NCBI GenBank assembly: GCA_964586765.1
Contig: CAZPHN010000020.1
Coordinates: forward strand, 1-46,903
Reading direction: 5' to 3'
Source: UBA3263 sp964586765
GTDB taxonomy: Bacteria > Bacteroidota > Bacteroidia > Bacteroidales > Muribaculaceae
DNA: 46,903 nt
Both the position numbers and the translations under genes were made by a program. The notes under the pieces are model-generated. The model was not told the origin of the DNA and searched no databases. It worked only from the letters and a program-made list of their open reading frames with translations. Shown in pieces: positions 25,258-34,816 of this stretch; position 1 is the stretch's first letter; each line of letters opens with the position of its first letter.

Positions 25258-25333
25258 TGGAGCGACAGACGGGGCTCGAACCCGCGACCCTCGGCTTGGG
25301 AAGCCAATGCTCTACCAACTGAGCCACTGTCGC
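25258..25333 (-). tRNA. tRNA-Gly (anticodon CCC), CCA encoded
   Basis: The minus strand folds as a complete cloverleaf: acceptor GCGACAG/CTGTCGC, D stem GCTC/GAGC, anticodon stem TTGGC/GCCGA with loop TTCCCAA, T stem GCGGG/CCCGT with TTCGAGC loop, discriminator T and genomic CCA. The anticodon CCC lies at 25300-25298 and reads GGG. A TTTTTG follows the CCA and then the cobalamin aptamer starts. Confidence 0.95.
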
Positions 25334-25353
25334 ATCTCTTCAAATTTGCACCG

Positions 25354-25385
25354 CAAAGTTACGTCATTTGTTGGATATTTGCAAG
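25354..25385 (-). promoter_or_regulatory. Promoter of tRNA-Gly and probably of the cobalamin operon
   Basis: TAACTTTG at 25361-25354 has a CTTG -33-like element 20 bases upstream (25385-25382) on the minus strand. The start is predicted about 17 nt before the tRNA. No promoter fits between the tRNA and the riboswitch. Confidence 0.65.
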
Positions 25386-25401
25386 TTTTAGTGTAACTTT
25401 G
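25371..25401 (+). promoter_or_regulatory. Promoter of the glycosyltransferase pair
   Basis: TAACTTTG at 25394-25401 with TTGG 19 bases upstream (25371-25374) fits the consensus. Transcription would start within about 5 nt of the ATG at 25410. It is divergent from, and interleaved with, the tRNA promoter. Confidence 0.6.
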
Positions 25402-25409
25402 TGGGGCGA

Positions 25410-26546
25410 ATGAATGAAAACCCTAACATATTGCTCCTTGGCGATTACAGTAACTGTCATCGCGCGCTTTCCGCAGGATTGCGTGCCATAGGCTGCAATG
25501 TTACGGTGGCATCCGACGGCTCAAAATGGATGGACTGTGAGCGCGATGTCGATATTTCGCGCCGTCCCGGCAAGTTAGGCGGTCTGTTTTATACACTGAA
25601 GATGCACCGACTGTTGCGTACGTCGCTTTCAGGGTTTGATATCGTAGCCATTCATGACCCCCAGTTTGGCGTTCTGCGCCCGGAGCGGCTGCGGCCGCTA
25701 TTTGACCTGCTTAAACGACGCAACGGGTCGGTTTTTCTGACGTCGATGAGTACTGATCTCGCATACCTTGATATGCTTGAGGCAAAGGATTCGCCGCTGC
25801 ATTACAGCGAGTGGTTTGTCGATGGCAAACGCTCACGTATGTACGAGTCTATGCCCGAAATGTGGAATGCTTGGCATCTGCCGGAACTTGTGGATTATCA
25901 AAACTATGTATTTGATAATATCGACGGCGCGGTTTCGATTCTTTATGAGTATCATATGGGGATTGAACGCCGATTAGGCAAGGAAAAGGTGTCATATGGC
26001 GGTTTGCCCATCGTGATTGAGGATTATGCACCCGTGGAATTGCCGGACAATCCCGGCAAGATTCGTTTCTTTTTAGGGCGTGACCGTAACCGTAAGCTGA
26101 TGAAGGGCTCGGACTATTTGGAAATTGCTGCAAAAAGGGTAGTGGAGCGTCATCCCGACAAGGCTGAATTGGTGATAGTCGAGAACCGTCCTTACGGGGA
26201 GTTTGTGGAGCTTTTGAAATCAGCCCATGTAGTTCTTGACCAGATTTACAGCTACACACCGGCAACCACGGCACTGATGGCTATGGCTTACGGACTGAAT
26301 GTGGTGAGCGGCGGTGAACCTGAGTATTATGACTTTATCGGCGAACAGGACAACCGTCCGATAATCAATGCGCCGATTGAGGTTGAGCCGATGACTGCCG
26401 CCTTGGAGCAGATTGTAAAGAATCCGCGTGAAATTCGCGAACGTGGACTGCGGTCACGCGAGTTCGTGATGAAACATAACGATAGCCGCGTGGTTGCGCG
26501 ACGTTTTCTCGATTTTTGGAATGAACGGAGATTTGCCAAGTCTTGA
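25410..26546 (+). CDS. Glycosyltransferase, GT-B (family 4-like)
   Basis: From the ATG at 25410 the product is 378 residues. The GTG at 25401 is in frame but lies in the promoter -7 box, so I reject it. The N-terminal half opens NILLLGDYSNCHRALSAGLRAIG, a GT-B nucleotide-fold start. The C-terminal half has KIRFFLGRDRNRKLMKGSDYL, then VLDQIYSYTPATTALMAMAYG and VVSGGEPEYYDF, the donor-binding region in which an acidic residue contacts the nucleotide sugar. It is cytoplasmic. The acceptor is unknown, perhaps a cell-surface glycan or O-glycan. It overlaps the following GT2 gene by 26 bases. Confidence 0.8.
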   Translation: MNENPNILLLGDYSNCHRALSAGLRAIGCNVTVASDGSKWMDCERDVDISRRPGKLGGLFYTLKMHRLLRTSLSGFDIVAIHDPQFGVLRPERLRPLFDLLKRRNGSVFLTSMSTDLAYLDMLEAKDSPLHYSEWFVDGKRSRMYESMPEMWNAWHLPELVDYQNYVFDNIDGAVSILYEYHMGIERRLGKEKVSYGGLPIVIEDYAPVELPDNPGKIRFFLGRDRNRKLMKGSDYLEIAAKRVVERHPDKAELVIVENRPYGEFVELLKSAHVVLDQIYSYTPATTALMAMAYGLNVVSGGEPEYYDFIGEQDNRPIINAPIEVEPMTAALEQIVKNPREIRERGLRSREFVMKHNDSRVVARRFLDFWNERRFAKS

Positions 26547-27333
26547 CCTTGCCGTTGTCACCTATCGTCCGGAAGGAATAGAACGCGTCGCTCATATGGT
26601 TCTGCCGCCGGTTCCCGGAGTGAGGTATGTGGTATCGTGGCAGGACTCGGGCGACACTCCTGTTCCCGAGTCGCTCAAGCGTCCCGATGTCAGTATTTAT
26701 AGATTGGACGGGCGAGGCATTTCGCGAAACCGCAATAATGCTATTAGAAATTGTAAGGCAGACGTAGTTTTGTTTGCCGACGACGATATTGTTTACACTG
26801 AGGAGAGTTTCCGCCGGGTTCGCGAAGTGTTTATGTGCCATCCGGAGGTTGATGTAGCCACGTTCCGCAGTGAGCATGGCGACATGTCGCGATTCCCCTC
26901 TGTTGAGACGCGTCTCGGGCGGAAAATGCCACGCGGATATTATGTCACGAGTTTCGAAATTGCACTTAGGCGAAATCTAAATTTGCGATGCTGTGAGGAG
27001 CTTGGGCTCGGGTCTCCTTCCCTTCATGGTGGCGAGGATGAAATCTTTTTGCTGTCAGCCATCAGGCGTGGACTTGACTGCCGTTTTTTTCCGATAACGA
27101 TATGTGCGCACCCTCATGAGTCAACGGGAACGAAAGCGCGCATGACGCCCGGTAACCTTATGGCGGCAGGATGTGTAATCGCGCTGATGTATCCCGGTTC
27201 GGCATGGTTTCGCGTCCTTTTGAAAGCGTGGCGCGTATGGCGCACCGGCAAAGCCCCATTTGCGAGCGCATTCTCTAACATTCTCCGCGGCTCGCTGATG
27301 GCGCACACCCTCCTCCACCGCCACAATTTATAG
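26521..27333 (+). CDS. Glycosyltransferase family 2
   Basis: From the ATG at 26521 the product is 270 residues. The N-terminus DLAVVTYRPEGIERVAHMV and the metal-binding ADDDIVY motif (86-92) define a GT-A fold. GISRNRNNAI precedes it as in other GT2 enzymes, and GGEDEIFL (170-177) supplies the ED base motif. It has no membrane helix. It overlaps the preceding glycosyltransferase by 26 bases and runs 59 bases into the convergent RND gene. It probably acts with its neighbour in building one glycan. Confidence 0.85.
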   Translation: MNGDLPSLDLAVVTYRPEGIERVAHMVLPPVPGVRYVVSWQDSGDTPVPESLKRPDVSIYRLDGRGISRNRNNAIRNCKADVVLFADDDIVYTEESFRRVREVFMCHPEVDVATFRSEHGDMSRFPSVETRLGRKMPRGYYVTSFEIALRRNLNLRCCEELGLGSPSLHGGEDEIFLLSAIRRGLDCRFFPITICAHPHESTGTKARMTPGNLMAAGCVIALMYPGSAWFRVLLKAWRVWRTGKAPFASAFSNILRGSLMAHTLLHRHNL

Positions 27334-30300
27334 TGTGATTTTTCGGGAAGAGGGGGAGGAGGAGAAGGAGGGCGAGGAGGGAGGTGGTGAGGCCGCCGAT
27401 GGTGCCGAGGGCGAGGGGGTACCAGAAGGCTTCGTGACCGATGAGGAAGGGGATGAAGCCGAGGATGGTGCTGAGTACGGTCAGCAGGATGGGGACAATC
27501 TTGGTGTTGAACGCCCGGATGTAGTTGCCGGTACGGGTATATTCGTTGATGAGGTATATCGCGGCGTTTACCGTGATGCCACATAAAAGCACCAATGCAG
27601 CGAAGCCTCCTTGGTCAAAGTTCATTCCGGTTAAATAGAAAATCATGAATACGCCGATAAAGCTCAATGGTATTATCGAAATGACAATCAGAGGTATGCG
27701 GAGTGAATTGAAAAGGATGGATGTGGTGAAGAATATTATGACGGCGATCAGGACCAATAGCCAGTAGTTTGAAGCCGAAGTATTATCCCACCCGTATCTC
27801 GCGTGTGGATTAGTAACAGTATAACCGATGGGCAGTTGTCGCTGGAATTCTTCTATTTCCTTTTTGAGGACTTTGCCGCCTTGAACCGGAGAGCCAATAT
27901 ATTCATATTGCAAGCAGAGACGATATTGCTGGTTCTCTTTGGCAATGGACTTTGGTGACGTGGCGCGTTCAATGGCGGCAAAGTCTCCAACCCTGAACAT
28001 TTGATTATCTTTTGCAAAAATGGGCAGATTAATCAATGCCCATACGTCATAGTCCCGACTTTGACGGGATGATAGATATATCCTCTCAGCGTCGGGAGTA
28101 GCCGCGCAGTATATGTCACGACCGAATATAGGCGAGAGAGTCTGGTATAAGGTGGTAATGTCAATGTTTTTGCGTGCCATCGCGTCGCGGTCAAGTGACA
28201 GCATGAACTCCGTGTAATCATTCTTATACCATGAAAAATCAGAGCTTACCGTGACCTCTTTAATTCGACGGTATGATAGTAACTGCTGCCGGAACTGTTC
28301 TGCAAGGGTTTCCAGTTCATCATAGTTATAGCCCATCATTTTCACTTGGTATGACCCGGCAGACTCCCTGACATCATTGCTGAATCCGCGGTCTTCCAAT
28401 CCATATACACTCCAACTGCCGCCGCCTAAGGTCAAGGCTTTACTTATGGCTTGTGCCTTCAGCTGATAGGGAAATCCGTTGCGGGCGTATTCGTTTTTGA
28501 ACTGTACGGAAATGTTTGCCTGATATGGCGAATAAATATCAGTACGAAACTGCTTGATTTCACTAAATCCGGATAAGAACGCTTCCATTCTTTTAACCAA
28601 GTCATTCATTTGGTTCAAAGTAGACCCATTTGGAAGAGAAGCTGAAATCTGAAGCACGGGGTCAGAAATCTCCCTGTTGAAGTAGCTGCCTTCATATACA
28701 TTCTCAACGAACAGTCGCAATGAGCCGCCTAAAATGCGGTTAACCCACGGTCGAATCTTCTCATTATAGACCTGCGAACCGAATGTTTTGTTATAAAGAC
28801 CCCAGCCCTCAATTTCTTTCGGCAACATGAATACCGGCAAACCGAACGCTAAAACTGCAATGGCGATGAAAGCTATACGCCAACGCCGAGCAAAACAGAT
28901 AAACCGGGAATACCATTTATTAAGCCGTCGGATTAACTTTGCTCTCCGGCGGGACAAACTCTTTGACTTGCGATAGACCGCCATACGCTCAATCAATGCC
29001 GGCACAAGCCAAAGGCTTGCCACTAATGATACCGTAAGATTTATGATAACTACCGCAACGAAGTCCAGAAGATTAAGTTTCAGTTCATCATCAAGGAAGA
29101 ATACAATTCCGAGAGCTCCGATAGTTGTCAGTGTGGCGGCAAGCATTGCCGTAAACGCCCGAAGGTCCTTTTTCCGGCGATAATGGTCACCCATCACTAT
29201 GATATTGTCAATCATCAGATTGAGCGATATGGTTATTCCCGCCAATGAATAGAGCTGAATTTCTATACCAAGCAGATAATAAAAGATGACAGAAGCCGCC
29301 AGAGATAGTCCCAAAGAGATGATGATAACAAGCGTATAACGCAAATTCAGTGTTATCAGGGCAACGAAAACGAGCAGAATTATTAATGTCAGACCCGTAC
29401 GGACATATATCTTGTCAAGTTCTTTTGATATACTTTCCGTTGAATCATAATTTATAATCATACTGTATCCGGCAGGTAGATTCAGTCCGTCGATTGCCTC
29501 ACGCACATTTTTTGCCACTTCAAGCTGGTTGGCATCTTCTTCAGCATATATATTACAATATATAGATGTCAGCCCGTTGACACGGTAATAGCTTGACGGC
29601 TCTGCTTCCTTGTATTCAGCGGTCAGCAGTCGGTCAAGGCTTATAATAGTGCTGTCAGCAGTAGTAATGTATATTTTTGATATATCAAACTCTTCATCAG
29701 AGGCGGATGATGAGCTACATATCAGCGACAGCCATTCCTCAGATTCAGTCATACCGGACCCTAAGAATGTTGTTTGGGCTTGCGAAGCAATTGCCTCCTG
29801 TATACGGTAGGGTGTGAGCCCTAATGACTGCAGTTGACCGCTGTCATACGTGAGTCTCCATTCCATAGGTGTCGCGCCTGAGAACTGCACGCGGTTTACT
29901 CCGTCTAATCGCCCTATGACCGGGCGAATGTTATCTTCAGCGTAGCGCATTATTTTTGATGACACATCGGGAGCTACAAGGGTATATGACAGAACCGGAC
30001 GCGCTGACTGCGCTATGGTCCGTGAAGCGGAGATTGAGGGATATGACACTCCATCCGGCATCTGTGACCATGCCTGCCGGATAATTGTCGAAGCCTCAAA
30101 GCGCGCCTGCTCCATGTCAGTGTGCTTGTCAAAACCGATGGTAACGTACCCGCCACCATTATTCGATGTGGAGTTTATTTCCTTTACGCCTTGTATTCTC
30201 GCCAACAGACCTTCGAGTTTTGACGTTACTTCGCGTTCAACTACCCGAGAGGCGGCATTAGGCATTGAGAATGACACCGTCAGGCTTGGCAACGTCCGTG

Positions 30301-30394
30301 AGGGCATCAGCTTGACCGGCAGACGCGGGATTAGCGCGCAACCGAGTATAGCCAATGCGATGAAGATTACGATTATAGAGAATGAGCGTTTCAT
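27275..30394 (-). CDS. RND efflux permease, second subunit
   Basis: The 1039-residue inner-membrane protein has the RND layout: one N-terminal helix, a large periplasmic loop (~35-330), a helix bundle, a second loop and a final bundle. The TM4 segment SLAGITISLNLMIDNIIVMGD keeps one proton-relay Asp. The usual 'G-[LI]-V-D-D' glycine is replaced by Asn/Leu, so it is divergent from its operon partner. The last ~20 residues (NCGGGGGCAPSASRGEC) lie in the overlap with the convergent glycosyltransferase and look non-homologous. It overlaps the TolC gene by 4 bases. No adaptor gene of its own is present. Confidence 0.88.
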   Translation of the reverse strand: MKRSFSIIVIFIALAILGCALIPRLPVKLMPSRTLPSLTVSFSMPNAASRVVEREVTSKLEGLLARIQGVKEINSTSNNGGGYVTIGFDKHTDMEQARFEASTIIRQAWSQMPDGVSYPSISASRTIAQSARPVLSYTLVAPDVSSKIMRYAEDNIRPVIGRLDGVNRVQFSGATPMEWRLTYDSGQLQSLGLTPYRIQEAIASQAQTTFLGSGMTESEEWLSLICSSSSASDEEFDISKIYITTADSTIISLDRLLTAEYKEAEPSSYYRVNGLTSIYCNIYAEEDANQLEVAKNVREAIDGLNLPAGYSMIINYDSTESISKELDKIYVRTGLTLIILLVFVALITLNLRYTLVIIISLGLSLAASVIFYYLLGIEIQLYSLAGITISLNLMIDNIIVMGDHYRRKKDLRAFTAMLAATLTTIGALGIVFFLDDELKLNLLDFVAVVIINLTVSLVASLWLVPALIERMAVYRKSKSLSRRRAKLIRRLNKWYSRFICFARRWRIAFIAIAVLAFGLPVFMLPKEIEGWGLYNKTFGSQVYNEKIRPWVNRILGGSLRLFVENVYEGSYFNREISDPVLQISASLPNGSTLNQMNDLVKRMEAFLSGFSEIKQFRTDIYSPYQANISVQFKNEYARNGFPYQLKAQAISKALTLGGGSWSVYGLEDRGFSNDVRESAGSYQVKMMGYNYDELETLAEQFRQQLLSYRRIKEVTVSSDFSWYKNDYTEFMLSLDRDAMARKNIDITTLYQTLSPIFGRDIYCAATPDAERIYLSSRQSRDYDVWALINLPIFAKDNQMFRVGDFAAIERATSPKSIAKENQQYRLCLQYEYIGSPVQGGKVLKKEIEEFQRQLPIGYTVTNPHARYGWDNTSASNYWLLVLIAVIIFFTTSILFNSLRIPLIVISIIPLSFIGVFMIFYLTGMNFDQGGFAALVLLCGITVNAAIYLINEYTRTGNYIRAFNTKIVPILLTVLSTILGFIPFLIGHEAFWYPLALGTIGGLTTSLLALLLLLPLFPKNHTINCGGGGGCAPSASRGEC

Positions 30395-31842
30395 TCTATG
30401 TCAATCAGGTGGTGGAACTCGAAGTCATAGAGAGTCAGCTTGCGCAGACGGTAATAACTCAGCCAATAATTCTGAAGAGAGCGTATATAGTTGGTGTTTG
30501 CACTCTGCTGACGTGATTGAGCCAACGTCAGGGAATTTAGGTCAGCCTTGCCGATAAGAAAGCGTTGCTTTGTCCGCTCATAGGCGATGTCCGCAAGGTC
30601 AAGAGCCTCAAGCGCGGAGGCTACGAGCCGCTGCTGGATATTGAAGTCGCTGACGGTCATGACTACATCCTCCTCAACCGACAGTTCCTGCTGTTTTGCG
30701 GCAATTTCCACAACATTCAGGTTATTTTGCGCAATATTAACCTTACCTTTCCTGACGCCCCAGTCTATTATAGGGATACTTATTGTAAGTGATACAAGGT
30801 CCTGTCGTAAAAGGTTTTGATATGCTCCGCCGAATGTAGGTGCCACCTGATTAAAGCCGATAGAGGCGTTAAGGTTGGCGTTGAAACGTGATTCCATCTT
30901 TGTGCGGCTGAGTTCCCGTTCCGCTTCAAGCATATTCTGTCTATGTTGAAGAAGTTCCGGATTATTAAGCCGTGCCTGATTCAGAGCTACATCGACGGGT
31001 ATTTCTTGGGCTAAAGGAGCCATGGGGAGAGTTACGGTAATTTCCGTATTCTGCTCCATTCCGAGGAAGTTGGCAAGGCTGAACATAGCTCTTTTCAAGT
31101 TTATGCGCGCATTTTCGAGTGTATTCTGCGCATTTACTTTGTCAAGTTTAAGGGTCAGAAGGTCAGCTTCCGATATAGCTTGAATCTTGAAGCGACGTTC
31201 GCCGGCAATATACAGGGTGTCACATGACGCAAGATTGTTTACCGCCAACCGATATTCCTCCTGAGCGAGAGCAAGGGAGAAAAAGTAGTTGACCGCACTT
31301 TCGGCAACGCCCTCCATATTATGAATAAGTTCCTTTTTTGCCTTTTCAAACTTAAGAGGCTCTATTTTCTTGTCCCATTTGAACGCATTGTAACCTATAA
31401 GGTTCTGGCGATAACCAAGTCTCACGGGAATGGAAGAAAACTGATTGCCGGTATAGTCGCCGAAATTGCACATATATTCCAGACCGGTTTCAAGATAGAA
31501 TGTGCCGCCAAGAGGGTCAAAATTCTGTGTGATATAGAGCGAGCCTGCCGCACTATACATCTGCTGAGCGCGGTAAACGTCAATATTTTCCTGCGAGTCG
31601 TACCGTTGACGGATATACCGGTTGTATGACGCCGGAGTCAGGTCCATTGACAGGCTTGGGAGTCGGGCTGCCTTATATGAGCGATAGCTCCAGTAGCTTG
31701 ACAGGTAGAGATTTTTTACCCGGAAAGCCTGAAGAGAGGAGTCGTTGGCAATCTCAATGGTGCGTTTGAGCGTAAGGTTTACGCTCTGTGCCTGCATTAA
31801 GACCGGTAATATTATCAGTAGACTAAGCAGTAGTTTTTTCAT
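30391..31842 (-). CDS. TolC-family outer-membrane efflux protein
   Basis: The 483-residue product has a signal peptide (MKKLLLSLLIILPVLMQA). It has two OEP repeats of long helices with TolC-type features: SVNLTLKRTIEIANDSSLQ, a LTLKLDKVNAQNTLENARINL helix and LTISIPIIDWGVRKGKVN before the last coiled-coil (VMTVSDFNIQQRLVASALEAL). It forms the outer-membrane duct of a tripartite pump. It overlaps both flanking RND genes (20 bases and 4 bases), so all are translated from one message. Confidence 0.92.
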   Translation of the reverse strand: MKKLLLSLLIILPVLMQAQSVNLTLKRTIEIANDSSLQAFRVKNLYLSSYWSYRSYKAARLPSLSMDLTPASYNRYIRQRYDSQENIDVYRAQQMYSAAGSLYITQNFDPLGGTFYLETGLEYMCNFGDYTGNQFSSIPVRLGYRQNLIGYNAFKWDKKIEPLKFEKAKKELIHNMEGVAESAVNYFFSLALAQEEYRLAVNNLASCDTLYIAGERRFKIQAISEADLLTLKLDKVNAQNTLENARINLKRAMFSLANFLGMEQNTEITVTLPMAPLAQEIPVDVALNQARLNNPELLQHRQNMLEAERELSRTKMESRFNANLNASIGFNQVAPTFGGAYQNLLRQDLVSLTISIPIIDWGVRKGKVNIAQNNLNVVEIAAKQQELSVEEDVVMTVSDFNIQQRLVASALEALDLADIAYERTKQRFLIGKADLNSLTLAQSRQQSANTNYIRSLQNYWLSYYRLRKLTLYDFEFHHLIDIE

Positions 31843-34816
31843 CTTTGCGGTAAATTAGCCAATAAATGATTGGTATGATGAATATGCTTACCAATGTGCC
31901 GACAACCATCGAGCCGATCATGGCGATAGCGAGTGGCTGCTGCAGTTCCGAGCCCATGTCGTGGGTAAACAGGGTGGGGACCATGGCAAGTATGGTGGTA
32001 AGCGAGGTCATGATTATCGGGCGGAGGCGGCGCACGCCGGCGGTATGGATTGCGTCCATAAGCGGCATACCTTGAGCGCGCAGTTCGTTGATTGCATCAA
32101 GTTTGAGGATTGAGTCATTGACCACGATGCCACAGGTTACAATGATACCGATTGCCGACATAAGGTTCAGCGTATGTCCGAAAATCCATAGCGTAATCAG
32201 TGCAAAAGCCGTGTCAATGGGTATCTCGGCAAGCACAATCAGCGGCTGAACAAAACTGCCGAACTGAGCGCAAAGGATGAAGTACATCATCAGGATTGAC
32301 ACAAGCAGTATTACGGTCAGTTCCATCATCATCTTGCGGTTAGAGAATATTGAGCCGGCAAAGCTGACTTCCCAGTCCGGACTTGAATCAACAACCTCGC
32401 GAATTTCATCGATTTTTCCACTGGGGTTATCCACATCGTTAAATGCGAGGGGAATGTACTCTCCATCGGCTCCAGCAGTGATATTTTTCAGTTCCTGCTC
32501 CCGTTCTATGGTTACAAGAGTTGAAAGCGGAATATTGTTTACAAAGCTATGTGTCAGGACCTCTTCGACGGTACTTTCCGTACCGGCAATGGTTATGGGG
32601 AGATACTGCTGATAGGAACGCAGCGTACCGGCGGTGTTTCCCCTGAAGGCTGTTGCCAATATTCGCGACACATCGTTGTAATTCACATTGTAGAGCAGCA
32701 GTTTTTCCCTGTCGATTACTATACGGATTCTTTCGCGAAGGGGTGTGGTTTCATCCGTTAGTCGACTCTCAAGCATTATCAGGCTGTCAAGGCTGATGTC
32801 TTTGCTCTTATTGCGGCTGTACAGTCGGGCCTCTATTTCGGCTTCATCGGTAGTGAAGATTTTCTCAAAAATGTTTTCAGCCGGGAGATATTCCGCCGTG
32901 GCGCGGCGGTAGCTCGCTGTCAGGGCTGAGTCCAATTGATGGTTCACTGCCTTTACCTGTTCGGGACTATAGGTCTGGATATAGATTTCGGCTTCGGTGG
33001 TGGAGAGTTCTTCCCCGGCATCAAGCAGAAAGTCCTGTACTCCAACGTAAGAAGAATGAAATGCAATGACTGAGGTATCAACAGTCTCAATCAGCTCCTT
33101 TACCCTGCGGGTATTTTCATCGAGTGAGATTCCTTCGTTCCACTCTATGCGCACCACTGTCTCTGTCTTTTCTATCTGAGGCATTCTCTCGACAGGCATT
33201 TCAATGAAAAGCCATACGCACACCGGGATGGTCAGCGCGGTCAGGGTCAGGCAAAGGGTTTTATGCCTGAAACACCAATCAATAATTGCCGTATAGCCGT
33301 TACAGAGCCACCGGTTCAGTTTATTATCCGTATTTACCTTCTTGCACTTCTTTCCCGACAATATTCTATACAATACCGGGAGAAGCATTATCGCGACAAT
33401 ATAGCTGACGGCAAGTCCGGCAGTGATTGCGAAAGCCTGATCGCGGAATATGGCTCCGGCTATGCCGCTCATAAATACCAACGGGACGAAAACAGCGACA
33501 GTGGTCAGCGAGGAGGATAGCATGGGGGTTATCATTTCCGAAGTTCCGGCATCGCAAGCAGGGAGCAAAGTCAATCCCCGTTGTCGATATTGGTCGATAT
33601 TCTCCGTGACAATTACCGAATTGTCAATCATCATGCCCACCGCAAGAATAAGACCTGACAGGGATATGATGTTTATGCTGATGTTGCACAGATAAAACAA
33701 CAGGAACGTAATAATTACAGAAACCAAGATACTTATGCCGATAACCACCGATGAGCGGACATTACCCATAAACAATGCGGTCAGTATAAAGACCAGAAGG
33801 AAACCAAGTATAAGGTTCTGAACCAGATTGGATATGGTATAGTCGAGTAGTTCTGTCTGATTTCGGCTTTCCGTAAATTCAATCTCGGGATATAGTCCGG
33901 AGAAATAGTCGGCAGTCTCGCGCAAGGCATCTTTCAGTGCCGACATATTTTCCTCGCCCTGCTTGATTATAGCGAGGGTAACGGCACGTTTGCCATTACA
34001 ATAGGAGTATCCCTGAGGGTTATCATCAACAACCTCTACTTTGCAGAAATCGCCGAGTTGCATAAGGCGGTCGCCTTTTCGGATAAAAATTCGCTCGACA
34101 TCCTCGGCAGTACGCAACTGGTTGGAGATATTGATATTATATTCGTAGTAACCATCCCTTACGGTCATGCTTCCGGCTTCGGTGTTATTGGCGGATATGG
34201 CACTCTCTATATCCGCGATTTTGAGACCCATGGCAGAAAGCGCATCGCGGTCGGGCGTTATGCGGAGCTGACGTGAGGGAATACCGGTGACATCCACCAT
34301 CGCCACTTGCGGCAACTGCTCAAGCCGACGGCGAACAACATTGTCGGCGAGTTCCGACAGCGCGAGGAAATCCCCATCAGGGTCTTCAAGGGTCATATTG
34401 AGGTATAGTACCGGAATATCCGTTGCTGAAACCTTTATAGCCTTAGGTCGTTGAGTGGTGCGCGGGAGCGAGTTCATTGCTGCGTCTATCTTCTCGTTGA
34501 CCTCAATGAACGCAAGGTCGGTATTGACGCCATAGTCAAACTGCATGCGGATAATGCCGAGTCCGTCTCGGGTCGAGCTTTTGATTTCTGACAGCCCTCC
34601 TACTTGGAGCAGTTGACGCCGGACCGGACTTGTCACCGTGTTCTCCAATTCACGCGCTCCGACTCCGTCGCCGGAAATCTGGACGGTAATCTGCGGGATG
34701 TCTATGCCCGGCAGCAGCGATACAGGCAGCGCAAAATATGTCACCGCGCCGATAATCGTCGCAGCCAAAAATGCCATTATGACCGCTATCGGTCTATTGA
34801 GCAGAAACTTTACCAT
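31823..34816 (-). CDS. RND efflux permease, first subunit (AcrB/MdtB-like)
   Basis: The 997-residue protein begins MVKFLLNRPIAVIMAFLAATI. It shows the family motifs ALPVSLLPGIDIPQITVQI, IDAAMNSLPRTTQRP, the TM4 motif GLILAVGMMIDNSVIVTENID with the proton-relay Asp, and the C-terminal GIIVTCGIVVNDSILKLDAIN and RLRPIIMTSLTTILAMVPTLF. It is a proton-driven exporter. The start overlaps the adaptor's stop by one base (TGATG). It is more canonical than the second RND protein in the same operon. The substrate is unknown. Confidence 0.93.
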   Translation of the reverse strand: MVKFLLNRPIAVIMAFLAATIIGAVTYFALPVSLLPGIDIPQITVQISGDGVGARELENTVTSPVRRQLLQVGGLSEIKSSTRDGLGIIRMQFDYGVNTDLAFIEVNEKIDAAMNSLPRTTQRPKAIKVSATDIPVLYLNMTLEDPDGDFLALSELADNVVRRRLEQLPQVAMVDVTGIPSRQLRITPDRDALSAMGLKIADIESAISANNTEAGSMTVRDGYYEYNINISNQLRTAEDVERIFIRKGDRLMQLGDFCKVEVVDDNPQGYSYCNGKRAVTLAIIKQGEENMSALKDALRETADYFSGLYPEIEFTESRNQTELLDYTISNLVQNLILGFLLVFILTALFMGNVRSSVVIGISILVSVIITFLLFYLCNISINIISLSGLILAVGMMIDNSVIVTENIDQYRQRGLTLLPACDAGTSEMITPMLSSSLTTVAVFVPLVFMSGIAGAIFRDQAFAITAGLAVSYIVAIMLLPVLYRILSGKKCKKVNTDNKLNRWLCNGYTAIIDWCFRHKTLCLTLTALTIPVCVWLFIEMPVERMPQIEKTETVVRIEWNEGISLDENTRRVKELIETVDTSVIAFHSSYVGVQDFLLDAGEELSTTEAEIYIQTYSPEQVKAVNHQLDSALTASYRRATAEYLPAENIFEKIFTTDEAEIEARLYSRNKSKDISLDSLIMLESRLTDETTPLRERIRIVIDREKLLLYNVNYNDVSRILATAFRGNTAGTLRSYQQYLPITIAGTESTVEEVLTHSFVNNIPLSTLVTIEREQELKNITAGADGEYIPLAFNDVDNPSGKIDEIREVVDSSPDWEVSFAGSIFSNRKMMMELTVILLVSILMMYFILCAQFGSFVQPLIVLAEIPIDTAFALITLWIFGHTLNLMSAIGIIVTCGIVVNDSILKLDAINELRAQGMPLMDAIHTAGVRRLRPIIMTSLTTILAMVPTLFTHDMGSELQQPLAIAMIGSMVVGTLVSIFIIPIIYWLIYRKDEKTTA

